A stretch of DNA of 64,000 nt. It comes from Nocardia africana NBRC 100379. GTDB taxonomy: Bacteria > Actinomycetota > Actinomycetes > Mycobacteriales > Mycobacteriaceae. Shown here one piece after another: positions 43,583 through 51,129 of the stretch. A model generated the notes under the pieces. That model was not told the origin of the DNA. It searched no databases and saw only the letters and a program-made list of their open reading frames with translations. Every line of letters starts with the position of its first letter. Position 1 is the first letter of the stretch. Made by a program: the position numbers and the translations under genes. Location of the stretch: NCBI RefSeq assembly GCF_001612635.1, contig NZ_BDAV01000011.1, forward strand, positions 186,001-250,000. The letters run 5' to 3'.

Positions 43583-43654
43583 CGCTGCCGGACTGCGCCG
43601 GCAGCGGAGGAAGGGGTGAGTGGACCCGCCGGCGCCGATCGCCACCGGGTCCAC
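43583..43654 (-). other. Two stem-loops upstream of the cold-shock unit
   Basis: Stem 1: CGCTGCCGG (43583-43591) with CCGGCAGCG (43598-43606), 6-nt loop. Stem 2: GTGGACCCG (43620-43628) with CGGGTCCAC (43646-43654), 17-nt loop. Both are perfect 9-bp stems. They lie between the 141-aa gene stop and the 71-aa gene start, so they may end the Hsp20 transcript or form a structured leader for the cold-shock mRNA. Confidence 0.6.
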
Positions 43655-43678
43655 CCTTCGACGGAAAGAACGTGTGAA

Positions 43679-44104
43679 CTACTGACACTGCCCCCAGGTT
43701 CGCGAGCGGGTCGGTGGTTCCGGTGTGCCACGACAGTGGCGATGCACTCGACTCGATCGACTCCGTCGATGCGGGGCCGATCGGCGGCGGTGCCTCATGC
43801 CGGCTCGCCGAACTCCATTTCCGGTCGCCCGGGGCGGGCCACGCTCGGTGGCCGCCCACGGTGAGGGCCGCCATCCCTCCGGGTGCCGGCGCAGGCGCCG
43901 GTGCCCTGGGCTCGCCCGTGTCCGACGGACGCGCCGCCGTGCACTGCCGGGCCGAATGCCGGTGGTACGCAGGATCCGATCGATATCGGCGAAGAGCTCC
44001 TCGATGTCGGGGTCGAGGGCCGGCAGCCGCTCGTCCAGCCATGACAGCTCCGTATCGACCGGATCGTCGGCCCACGCACTCGCACGCGGCCCGGGGTAGG
44101 TCAG
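43679..44104 (-). CDS. Hypothetical protein overlapping the Hsp20 stop, possible CTG start
   Basis: An open frame of 141 codons whose first half has clear coding character: good G/C third-position bias and the helical, acidic segment WADDPVDTELSWLDERLPALDPDIEELFADIDRILR. The second half is Arg-rich and basic. No ATG, GTG or TTG starts it. The only candidate is CTG at 44104-44102, overlapping the Hsp20 stop as CTGA, like the ATGA overlaps elsewhere in this window. It may be translated by coupling to Hsp20. I do not recognise the family; a frameshifted remnant is the alternative. Confidence 0.45.
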   Translation of the reverse strand: MTYPGPRASAWADDPVDTELSWLDERLPALDPDIEELFADIDRILRTTGIRPGSARRRVRRTRASPGHRRLRRHPEGWRPSPWAATERGPPRATGNGVRRAGMRHRRRSAPHRRSRSSRVHRHCRGTPEPPTRSRTWGQCQ

Positions 44105-44526
44105 GACGTCGTGAGAGCCTTGGCCTCCCGCTCGGGGCGTTCGATCTCGATCTTGCGGGGCTTGGCCTTCTCCGCGACAGGGATTCGCAGTCGCAGGACT
44201 CCGTCGCGGTAGTCGGCGTGGATCCGGTCGGTATCGAGGTTCTCGCCCAGGAACAGTTGCCGGCTGAACACCCCGCGAGGGCGTTCGGCCGCCACCATGG
44301 AACGGTCCGAATCCAAGTCCGGCCTCGACGCTCGCACGGTCAGCACATTGCGTTCGACATCGAGATCCAGCGCCTGCGGATCGATTCCGGGCAGATCGAA
44401 CTCGACCAGGAACTCCTCGCCTTCGCGCCAGGCGTCCATCGGCATCGCCGCCGGGCGCGCCGCGGTCCCGAACACCTGCTGGGTCAAACGGTCCAGATCA
44501 CGGAAAGGATCAGTGCGCATCAGCAT
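44101..44526 (-). CDS. Hsp20/alpha-crystallin small heat shock protein
   Basis: A 141-residue small heat shock protein that holds unfolding proteins in an ATP-independent way. It starts MLMRTDPFRDLDRLTQQVFG, typical of actinobacterial Hsp18 proteins. The alpha-crystallin domain spans about residues 38-125 with FLVEFDLPGIDPQALDLDVERNVLTVRA and the DGVLRLRIPV end motif. ATG 44526 was chosen because GGAGG is 8 nt upstream; two earlier starts are too close to it. A CIRCE element lies in its promoter. Confidence 0.93.
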   Translation of the reverse strand: MLMRTDPFRDLDRLTQQVFGTAARPAAMPMDAWREGEEFLVEFDLPGIDPQALDLDVERNVLTVRASRPDLDSDRSMVAAERPRGVFSRQLFLGENLDTDRIHADYRDGVLRLRIPVAEKAKPRKIEIERPEREAKALTTS

Positions 44527-44599
44527 GGCCATCACCTCCAGCTACTTCGTCCTTCTCAAAGCAACTCAGGAAACCTGTGTCATCTGACGGAGATAATAT

Positions 44600-44626
44600 T
44601 TAGCACTCCGGCAAGGAGAGTGCAAG
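44600..44626 (-). promoter_or_regulatory. CIRCE element within the hsp20 promoter
   Basis: TTAGCACTC-N9-GAGTGCAAG matches the HrcA-binding CIRCE consensus (TTAGCACTC-N9-GAGTGCTAA) at 16 of 18 positions. On the minus strand it overlaps a plausible promoter, TTGCAC (44625-44620), 17-bp spacer, TAAATA (44602-44597), about 70 bp before the hsp20 ATG. HrcA would block RNA polymerase there until heat stress. Confidence 0.85.
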
Positions 44627-44731
44627 CGGTTGGATGAAGATTTCTCCGTTCTCGGGCGGCGGCGACGGGCGGGCTCCGTGGCGGGGCTGCGGGGTGGGAG
44701 CGTCCATGCCGTGGCGGTCGGACACAACGGG

Positions 44732-44746
44732 CCTGTCATGGACAGG
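44732..44746. promoter_or_regulatory. Palindrome upstream of the MerR/HspR-like gene
   Basis: CCTGTC-ATG-GACAGG, perfect 6-bp arms, lies about 100 bp before the MerR-type start in the 316-bp gap shared with hsp20. MerR dyads are often of this size, so autoregulation is possible. Confidence 0.45.
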
Positions 44747-44842
44747 TAACCTCTTACGTCTGAGAGAGATTTATTCGATGCACTTCTGAGAACATCATGG
44801 GGAGAGGCGAGAGATATTCTGATGTCGGCAGAAAGGAGTGAG

Positions 44843-45208
44843 ATGGAGCCGGACCCTTCGTCGCAGGGGCACCTGCCCGATGCGCAGCAGGCGGTCTACA
44901 CCATCTCCGTCGCTGCCGAACTCGCCGGTATCGGTGTTCAGACGCTGCGACTGTATGAGCAGCACGGATTGATCAGTCCTGCCCGTAGCGCCGGCGGGAC
45001 GCGCCGCTACAGCGGCGCGGATCTGGCCCGACTGGGTCGTATCACCCGGTTGGCCGGCCAAGGCATCCATCTGTCGGCGATCGCGCGCATCCTCGATCTC
45101 GAGGACGACAACACCGCTCTACGCGAGCGCAACACGCTACTGCAGCAACGCAATACCGTGCTCAGAGCCGAACGCGACAGGCTGCGTGAAGAGCCCGACC
45201 ACGTGTGA
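44843..45208 (+). CDS. MerR family regulator, HspR-like
   Basis: A 121-residue MerR-type regulator. The N-terminal HTH is VYTISVAAELAGIGVQTLRLYEQHGLISPARSAGGTRRYSGADLARLGRI, which closely follows the heat-shock repressor HspR (the YxISVAA...PQTLRxY...AGGxRRYS pattern), followed by LEDDNTALRERNTLLQQRNTVLRAERDRLRE, a long C-terminal coiled coil. The ATG at 44843 (AAAGGAG 4 nt upstream) is preferred over ATG 44822. It diverges from hsp20; control of hsp20 or of itself is likely. No HAIR repeat was found. Confidence 0.85.
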   Translation: MEPDPSSQGHLPDAQQAVYTISVAAELAGIGVQTLRLYEQHGLISPARSAGGTRRYSGADLARLGRITRLAGQGIHLSAIARILDLEDDNTALRERNTLLQQRNTVLRAERDRLREEPDHV

Positions 45209-45320
45209 GCTCACACCCACTGCGGTTCGCCGGCCGTGCGGTGCGAAGACGCCCTACGCGGGATTCGTTGCGCTTTCGCGCGGCGGTGAGGTGCCACTGC
45301 CGCTCGCGGGTATAGTCGAG

Positions 45321-45343
45321 TTCGACCATTCGAATTCGACCAT
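45321..45343. promoter_or_regulatory. Direct repeat at the padR start region
   Basis: TTCGACCAT occurs twice (45321-45329 and 45335-45343) separated by TCGAA, with the inner ATTCGAAT palindromic. It lies 10 bp before the GTG of the PadR gene. Its placement over the ribosome binding region suggests an autoregulatory operator. Confidence 0.5.
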
Positions 45344-45352
45344 GGGGAATGC

Positions 45353-45946
45353 GTGCCACCCAAGCCACTGTTCAGTCCGGCAGCCCTGGCCGTGCTGGGG
45401 ATGCTCGCGGAGAATCCTCGACATCCGTACGAGATCCGAACCCTGCTGCGCGAGCGCGGGCTCGACAAAACTCTCAAACTCAAGCACGCCACGCTCTATG
45501 ACCTGCTGCCCCGGCTGACGGCGGCTGGACTGGTCGTGCAGGACGACCCGGCGCGCGCCGGAAACCGGCCCGAGCGCACCGTCTACCGCATCACCCCGGC
45601 CGGGATCACCACGGTGAAGTCCTGGCTGCGAGACCTGCTCAGCGATCCCGCGCACGACACGGCGGCGTTCGCCGCGGCGCTGGCGTTCATGTTCGCGCTA
45701 CCCGGAAACGAAGTGGCGGAACTGGTCTCGCGTCGCGCCGAGCGCATCGACGCAACCATCGAAGAGGTCGAGGCCGGGCTTGCCGCAGCGTCGGGCGTCG
45801 AGCCGATCTTCCTCGCCGATCACACCTACGCCCAAGCGCTACGCCGCGCCGAGCGCGATTGGCTGCTCGCCTTCGCAGCCGACCTCCGCCGGGGCACCTT
45901 GTCCTGGCCTCTCGCCGACCAGGAGTATTCCGATGACGATTCATGA
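45353..45946 (+). CDS. PadR family transcriptional regulator
   Basis: A 197-residue PadR regulator: winged HTH at about residues 6-85 (AALAVLGMLAENPRHPYEIRTLLRERG, KHATLYDLLPRLTAAGLVVQ, RTVYRITPAGITTVKSWL) and a helical C-terminal dimerisation arm. It starts at GTG 45353. Its last 14 bp overlap the start of the glycosidase-like gene, so the two are translated together and the regulator probably governs that gene. Confidence 0.88.
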   Translation: MPPKPLFSPAALAVLGMLAENPRHPYEIRTLLRERGLDKTLKLKHATLYDLLPRLTAAGLVVQDDPARAGNRPERTVYRITPAGITTVKSWLRDLLSDPAHDTAAFAAALAFMFALPGNEVAELVSRRAERIDATIEEVEAGLAAASGVEPIFLADHTYAQALRRAERDWLLAFAADLRRGTLSWPLADQEYSDDDS

Positions 45947-46880
45947 CATCAACCGGCTGCTGGCCCGCACGATCACCGTGTGCCCGGACCTCGGGTCGGA
46001 ATTGGAGTCCGGCTACACCGTCGAGCTGACCGCACACGAATTCGACCTCTTCGAGCAGGCCGGGTTTTCCGCGGTGCGGTTGGGCGTGTACTGGGCGGCG
46101 CACTGCGGCGAGGCACCCGATTTCCGCATCGCACCGGAGACGGTCGATCGCGTCCACACCTACCTGGACCTGGCGGCCGAACGCGGCCTGGCCGTGGTGG
46201 TCACCAATTTCCTCGACCCGGACCTCATCGCCGACCCGCCTCGGCATCTGCCGCGTCTGCTGTCGATCACCGACCAGGTCGCGACCGCATTCGCCGACCG
46301 CCCGTCCTCTGTCGTGCTGGAGCCGTTCACCGAACCGCGTGGTGCCCTGGACCCGCTGTGGAACGACATCCTGCGTGAGCTACTGACCGTCATCCGCAAG
46401 ACCGACGCCGAGCGCGCCGTCGTCTTCGGCCCGTGCGCCTACAACAACATTCGCATGCTGGCGCAGCTGTCGCTGCCCGACGACGCCAACCTGATCGTCA
46501 CCGTCCACCAGTACTGGCCGATCACCTTCACGATGCAGGGCGAACAATGGCTGGGCACCGACACCCCGTTCGGTGACCCCCGCTCGTGGCTGGGTACCAC
46601 CTGGGCCGGAACCGATCGGGAGCGGGGCGAATTGGCCGCGGGCTACGCGGATCTGGCCACCTGGGCCCGAGCCGGCAACCGTCCCGTCTTCGTCGGCGAG
46701 TTCGGCACCACCACCAACGCCGACCCGGCCAGCCGCGCCCGCTGGACCGAGTTCAACAGGCGTCAGGCCGAGGAACACGGATTCTCCTGGGGTTGTTGGT
46801 CTTTCGCGCCCACCTTCGCCCTCTACGACCTCGAATCCCGCAGCTGGAATCAGCCACTGTTGCGCGCACTGATGAACTGA
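45933..46880 (+). CDS. GH5-like TIM-barrel protein with altered active site
   Basis: A 315-residue cytoplasmic protein (no signal peptide) resembling glycoside hydrolase family 5 (endoglucanase/mannanase). The family features VRLGVYW (Arg49), HQYWPITFTMQGEQWLG (His192, Tyr194), the nucleophile in VGEFGTT (Glu256) and WSF near the end are present. Two usually fixed elements are changed: the Asn before the acid/base Glu is Thr (TEP, Glu134), and the strand normally holding DxHH reads VVVTNFLD. It overlaps padR by 14 bp, with AGGAG 7 nt upstream. Either an unusual substrate or a non-catalytic role is possible. Confidence 0.75.
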   Translation: MTIHDINRLLARTITVCPDLGSELESGYTVELTAHEFDLFEQAGFSAVRLGVYWAAHCGEAPDFRIAPETVDRVHTYLDLAAERGLAVVVTNFLDPDLIADPPRHLPRLLSITDQVATAFADRPSSVVLEPFTEPRGALDPLWNDILRELLTVIRKTDAERAVVFGPCAYNNIRMLAQLSLPDDANLIVTVHQYWPITFTMQGEQWLGTDTPFGDPRSWLGTTWAGTDRERGELAAGYADLATWARAGNRPVFVGEFGTTTNADPASRARWTEFNRRQAEEHGFSWGCWSFAPTFALYDLESRSWNQPLLRALMN

Positions 46881-47161
46881 CACAGCCGCGCGGCACAGGA
46901 CCTGCTGCACGAGGTGTATCAGCGAGAACCACGCACCGAGTTGTAGGCGCATGCCGCGCCCGGCCGGTCGGCGATTCCGGATCGTCCCCGCCGGTGAGTC
47001 GAAGGTGCCGAGAAAACCCACCCAGTTGGATTGGGGGAGCGTCGATTTCGGCCGTGTCGACGCGACCGTGGTCTCTCCTCGAGCGGTAGCCGTGTCCGCT
47101 CGGCGAGACACCGCAGCAAGATCGGCAACCGGCCGGAGCCTCTCCGGCCACGCCGCTGACG

Positions 47162-47584
47162 TCAGTCCTGGCCGGTCGTGGGGTCCTCGCCCATGGCGGC
47201 CGGGTTGTAGGCGAGCAGCTCCCAGCTGTGGCCGTCCGGGTCGTCGATCGCCCGGTTGTACAGCCAGCCCATGTCCTGGGCCTCCCGCGGTTCGGTGGCC
47301 CCTGCGGCCAGCGCCGCGTCGACCAGGCGGTCCACCTCTTCGCGCGACTCGGCGGCGAGCGCGTTGATCACCTCGATCGGACCGTCCGCGGTGTCTCGCT
47401 TGGTGAAGGTCGCGAAGGTCTCGCGCGTCATGAGCTGCACCACGATCGCGTCGGCGAGAACCACCTGGGCGGAGGTGTCCCCGGTGAAGTCGGGGTTGAT
47501 CGTTCCCCCCATCGCCGTGTACACCTTCGTGCTCGCCTCCAGGTCGGTGACCGGCAGGTTGACGTAGATCTGCGTGAATGCCAT
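47162..47584 (-). CDS. VOC (glyoxalase/bleomycin-resistance fold) protein
   Basis: A 140-residue VOC-superfamily protein of the two-beta-alpha-beta-beta-beta type, PhnB/glyoxalase-like. The opening TQIYVNLPVTDLEASTKVYTAMGG and closing WLYNRAIDDPDGHSWELLAYNP (DPDGHxWEL) are typical. It lacks clear evidence for a specific reaction. It follows the AraC gene by 52 bp on the same strand and likely shares its transcript. Confidence 0.87.
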   Translation of the reverse strand: MAFTQIYVNLPVTDLEASTKVYTAMGGTINPDFTGDTSAQVVLADAIVVQLMTRETFATFTKRDTADGPIEVINALAAESREEVDRLVDAALAAGATEPREAQDMGWLYNRAIDDPDGHSWELLAYNPAAMGEDPTTGQD

Positions 47585-47636
47585 GACGTGCCTCCTGTAT
47601 TCGGTGTGCCGGGCGCTCCCGGCGACACCACAAAAT

Positions 47637-48389
47637 CTAGGGGCGCACCTCGACCTCGGTCTTGTACAGGAGCGACAGCATCTCCTCGCCGTCGGCGCGG
47701 CGCAGCTGGGATGCCGTGCGGCCTGTGAACCGGGTCAGCGAACGCGCCAGGTGCGGCTGGTCGTGATACCCCGTTCGCTGCGCGACCTCGACCGCCGGAA
47801 TCCCCTGTCGCAGCAGCAGAACCGCCTGCCTGGCTCGTTCGATCTGCCGGATCGCGCCCTGCGTGAGACCGGTCGCCGCCGCCACCCGCCGCTGCACCGA
47901 TCGCGGAGTGACCAACGTGGTGGCATCACCGCGGAGCACATCGGTGACCAGCGGATCGCGCACCAGCAGTCCGGCGCGGACCAGGCGGTCGACGAAAACG
48001 TCGGCGTTGTCGTAGGCCGGGATTTCCCACTCCTGGCCCTGCAGCACGAACGAGCGGGCCGTGCTGTGCGGGCTCGACACCGCGGTGTCGACCAGTTCCG
48101 GCACCGGCATGGGTGCCAGGAACGCGCCATGCCGGAAGATGATCCCGACCGTTTCGCCCGTCCCCGGGCCCAGCTCCAGCACCGTGGGAACGGTCTCGGG
48201 GCCGCGGACCGAAACATGCGTCTGCCCCCGGTCACGCCACACGACGAACTCCCAATTCGAATTCGCCACGGACCGCATCCGCGCCGGTAGCGCCCCAGCG
48301 GCCGGCCCAGCCCGATAGATCCGCTCCACATAGGGGGAATCGGACAGGCGCTGCTCGACGCCATCGGCCGGTTCGAGGCTCACGGCCAA
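47637..48389 (-). CDS. AraC family regulator
   Basis: A 250-residue regulator with an N-terminal sensing domain and a C-terminal AraC HTH pair at about residues 155-240 (VTPRSVQRRVAAATGLTQGAIRQIERARQAVLLL and VEVAQRTGYHDQPHLARSLTRFTGRTASQLR). The gene is upstream of the VOC gene on the same strand, so it may control that protein. The inducer is unknown. Confidence 0.87.
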   Translation of the reverse strand: MAVSLEPADGVEQRLSDSPYVERIYRAGPAAGALPARMRSVANSNWEFVVWRDRGQTHVSVRGPETVPTVLELGPGTGETVGIIFRHGAFLAPMPVPELVDTAVSSPHSTARSFVLQGQEWEIPAYDNADVFVDRLVRAGLLVRDPLVTDVLRGDATTLVTPRSVQRRVAAATGLTQGAIRQIERARQAVLLLRQGIPAVEVAQRTGYHDQPHLARSLTRFTGRTASQLRRADGEEMLSLLYKTEVEVRP

Positions 48390-48491
48390 GAAACTAACAC
48401 GGGGCCAGGGAGTGTTTCGCCGTGGTGAGGGTGCGCTGGACGACCGCCTCCACTCGTATTCGAGCCATCGCTTGTTCGCGGCGGTCCCGGT

Positions 48492-49697
48492 TCAGGTGGC
48501 CGGCTGGTTGGGTATGCGGATCGGCAGTGTGCGAGGGCCGCGCATCGAGATCGATTCCCGGTACGGGGGAGCGTCGTCGAGCAGCTGGAAATCGGGAATG
48601 CGGCGCATGAGCTGGGTGAACAGCACCTCGCCCTGGAGTCTGGCCAGAGGTGCGCCGACGCAGAAGTGCGGTCCGTGGCTGAAGGCGAGATGGCGCGGTG
48701 TCGCGCCGGTGGCCGCGAATCGCAGCACATCCAGCGTGTCGGGGTCGGTGAATGCTGCGGGGTCCCGGTTCGCCGAACCGACGAGCAGGATCAAGCCCGT
48801 GCCGCGCGGCAGTGTCTTCCCGGCGAACTCGACGTCGCGCAGGGCGACGCGGGTCGGGAACGGCACCGGGGTGTCGAAGCGAAGGAACTCTTCTACCGCC
48901 GGCCGGCTCGATTCCGGGTCGGCGCGGAGGACATCGCGCTGGCCGGGGTTGCGCGCGAGGGCGAGCACGCCGGTCGCGATGAGGTTCATCGTGGTTTCGT
49001 GACCCGCGATGAGCAGCAGCACCGCCATGTCGACGAGGTCTGCGAGCCGTAGGGGTGTCTCGGTCGCGAGTTTCGTGAGCAGGTCGGTGCCGGGCTCGGT
49101 GCGGCGGCGCGCGATGAGGTCGGCGAAGTACTCGCCGAATGCCCGCACGGCATCGGCGCGGGCTCGCTTGTCGTCGTCGGAGAGCAGCGCGTCGGGGTCC
49201 AGGCCGCGGCTTATCGCGGATGTCCACACGCCGAACCGAGCGTGGTCGGCCGGGGGAATGCCGAGCATGGTGCAGATCGTGGACAGGGGGAGCGGGTAGG
49301 CGACGTCGGTGACGAAGTCGACTTCTCCGGCCGCCGCAGCGCGATCGAGCAGGGTGATCGCCGTTCGGGTGATGTGCTCGCGCAGCCGGGCAATCGCGCG
49401 GGGAGTGAACGACGGCGCCACCATCGCGCGCAGTCGCGTGTGTTCCGGTGGGTCCATCAACAGGAACGAACCGGGAAGCGTCTCCGGGTCGACGCCGGGC
49501 CGGAAGGGGTTGATCCCGGAGAAGTAGCCGTGCCCGAATGCGGGGTCGCCGAAGATCGCGTCGCAGTCGGCGTAGTGCGGCACGAGATAGATGCCGGGCC
49601 GGAATTCGTGCAGTCTGCCCGCCGCCCGCAACGCCCGGTAGGCCGGGGCCGGGTCGGCACGAAGTTCGGGGGAGAACGGGTCGAGTGTGGCGGTCAT
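48492..49697 (-). CDS. Cytochrome P450 (second of a coupled pair)
   Basis: A 401-residue soluble bacterial P450. The I-helix oxygen-binding motif AGHETT (about residue 240), the K-helix ExxR (EEFLR) and the heme ligand loop FSHGPHFCVGAPLAR are intact, as is the LLMDPPEHTRLR segment. It would hydroxylate or epoxidise a substrate with electrons from a ferredoxin and reductase, neither of which is encoded nearby. Its ATG overlaps the stop of the upstream P450 by 4 bp (ATGA), so the two are co-translated. It is the last gene in this minus-strand unit. Confidence 0.93.
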   Translation of the reverse strand: MTATLDPFSPELRADPAPAYRALRAAGRLHEFRPGIYLVPHYADCDAIFGDPAFGHGYFSGINPFRPGVDPETLPGSFLLMDPPEHTRLRAMVAPSFTPRAIARLREHITRTAITLLDRAAAAGEVDFVTDVAYPLPLSTICTMLGIPPADHARFGVWTSAISRGLDPDALLSDDDKRARADAVRAFGEYFADLIARRRTEPGTDLLTKLATETPLRLADLVDMAVLLLIAGHETTMNLIATGVLALARNPGQRDVLRADPESSRPAVEEFLRFDTPVPFPTRVALRDVEFAGKTLPRGTGLILLVGSANRDPAAFTDPDTLDVLRFAATGATPRHLAFSHGPHFCVGAPLARLQGEVLFTQLMRRIPDFQLLDDAPPYRESISMRGPRTLPIRIPNQPAT

Positions 49698-50956
49698 CGT
49701 GTAGCCCCGTCAGTGGGCCGGAAGCGGGTCGGCAGCGCCGAGAGGCCGCGGACCACGAGATTCGGCTTGTACGGCGGTGTGTCGGTCAGTGGCTCGAGGA
49801 CGGCGACCCGCCGTATCAAGGCTTCGAGCAGGATCCGCATCTCCAGCAGCGCCAGTGGCGCGCCGAGGCAGTAGTGGATGCCGAGGCTGAACGCCAAGTG
49901 ACGAGGCGGCGGCGCCGACCGATCGTGATAGCGAGTGACGTCGAGCCGGTCGGGGTCGTCGAAGACCGACTCGTCGCGGTTGCCCGAGTTGATCAGCACG
50001 ACCACTCCGTCACCGGGCTGGAAATCCGCGCCCGCGACGGTCATCGGTCGTGTCGCGGACCTCGTCGTCAATTGCACCGGTGGCTCGTAGCGCAGCAATT
50101 CCTCGACCGCACTGGGGATGAGGTCCGGATCGTCGCGCAGCAGTGCGAGCTGGCCGGGGTTGCGCATGAGCGCGAGCAGTCCGCTGCCGATCAGGTTGAC
50201 CGTTGTCTCGTGGCCGGCGACCACCGTGGTGACGCAGGTGCTGAGCAACTCCGTCTCGGTCAGCACGTCACCGCGGTCTTCGACAGCGCCGAGTGCGCTG
50301 AGCAGGTCGTCGCGCGGATCCGCGCGCCTCCGGTCGATCAATTCACGGAAGAAGGCCATGAACTCGCGGGAGGCAGTGCTGCGGGCCTCGTGCGCTTCGG
50401 GCGTCATCAGCGGGTCGGGGTCGAAGCCGCGGGCCAAGTCCTGCGACCAGCGCAGCACGTCGGAATGTGCCGGTGCGGGAACGCCCACGAGTTCGCAGAC
50501 GATCGACAAGGGCAGGGGATAGGCGATCTGCTCGATGAGGTCGAATTCGCCCATCCGCAGAGCGTTCGTCACCAGATCGTCGACGAGCTGTTCGATACGC
50601 GGGCGCAAGCCCGAAACCATGGTGGGTGTGAAGGCTTTCGAGACGAGAGTGCGCAGCCGCGTGTGGTCCGGCGGGTCCATCCAGAGGAACGAGGTCGGCA
50701 TTTCTTCCGCGGCGCTGTCGGCGGGCACGCTGGGGTGCAGCTGTGCGGCTTCGTCCGCGTGGCTCCACGCGGTGTTCTGCAGCACTGCGGCGCAGTCGGT
50801 GTATCGCGTGAGCAGCCGTAGCCCGAGCGGCGTTTCGTGCACCGGACCCGCGGCGCGCAGTTCCCGCGTCGGGGTGTACGGATCGTGCCGTCCTTCGGGC
50901 AAGAAAAGTCTCGCCAACGGACTCGACGCGACCGCGGACCTTTCTGGAGAATTCAC
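49694..50956 (-). CDS. Cytochrome P450 (first of a coupled pair)
   Basis: A 420-residue P450 with AGHETT, EELLR and the heme loop FSLGIHYCLGAPLALLE; WMDPPDHTRLRTLVSKAFTP precedes. It differs from its neighbour throughout, so this is not a recent duplication. It starts at GTG 50956 (leader has no clear SD). It diverges from the FAD epoxidase-like gene across 173 bp and probably shares control with it. Substrate unknown; tailoring of the product of the downstream synthase is the natural guess. Confidence 0.92.
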   Translation of the reverse strand: MNSPERSAVASSPLARLFLPEGRHDPYTPTRELRAAGPVHETPLGLRLLTRYTDCAAVLQNTAWSHADEAAQLHPSVPADSAAEEMPTSFLWMDPPDHTRLRTLVSKAFTPTMVSGLRPRIEQLVDDLVTNALRMGEFDLIEQIAYPLPLSIVCELVGVPAPAHSDVLRWSQDLARGFDPDPLMTPEAHEARSTASREFMAFFRELIDRRRADPRDDLLSALGAVEDRGDVLTETELLSTCVTTVVAGHETTVNLIGSGLLALMRNPGQLALLRDDPDLIPSAVEELLRYEPPVQLTTRSATRPMTVAGADFQPGDGVVVLINSGNRDESVFDDPDRLDVTRYHDRSAPPPRHLAFSLGIHYCLGAPLALLEMRILLEALIRRVAVLEPLTDTPPYKPNLVVRGLSALPTRFRPTDGATR

Positions 50957-51129
50957 GCTGGGAGTGCAACAGCGTGTGATGGCGAAATTGTGAATTGAGG
51001 ATGAATGGCACCCGATAATAGCTGTGTTCGATCGCGTGATAGCGCATCGCGGTGGGCGCGGTGTTATGGGTCGATAGAAGAATCCGATATCGGTGGAAAT
51101 GCACGACTGTGCCGTCGACCATCCAGTAG

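Noticed and set aside
44527..44842. HAIR element expected beside an HspR-like gene
   Set aside because: No CTTGAGT-N7-ACTCAAG-like repeat was found; only the CIRCE and an unrelated dyad are present.
46881..47161. Possible gene between the GH5-like protein and the VOC gene
   Set aside because: All frames are short and Arg-rich or antisense; nothing supports coding in these 281 bp.
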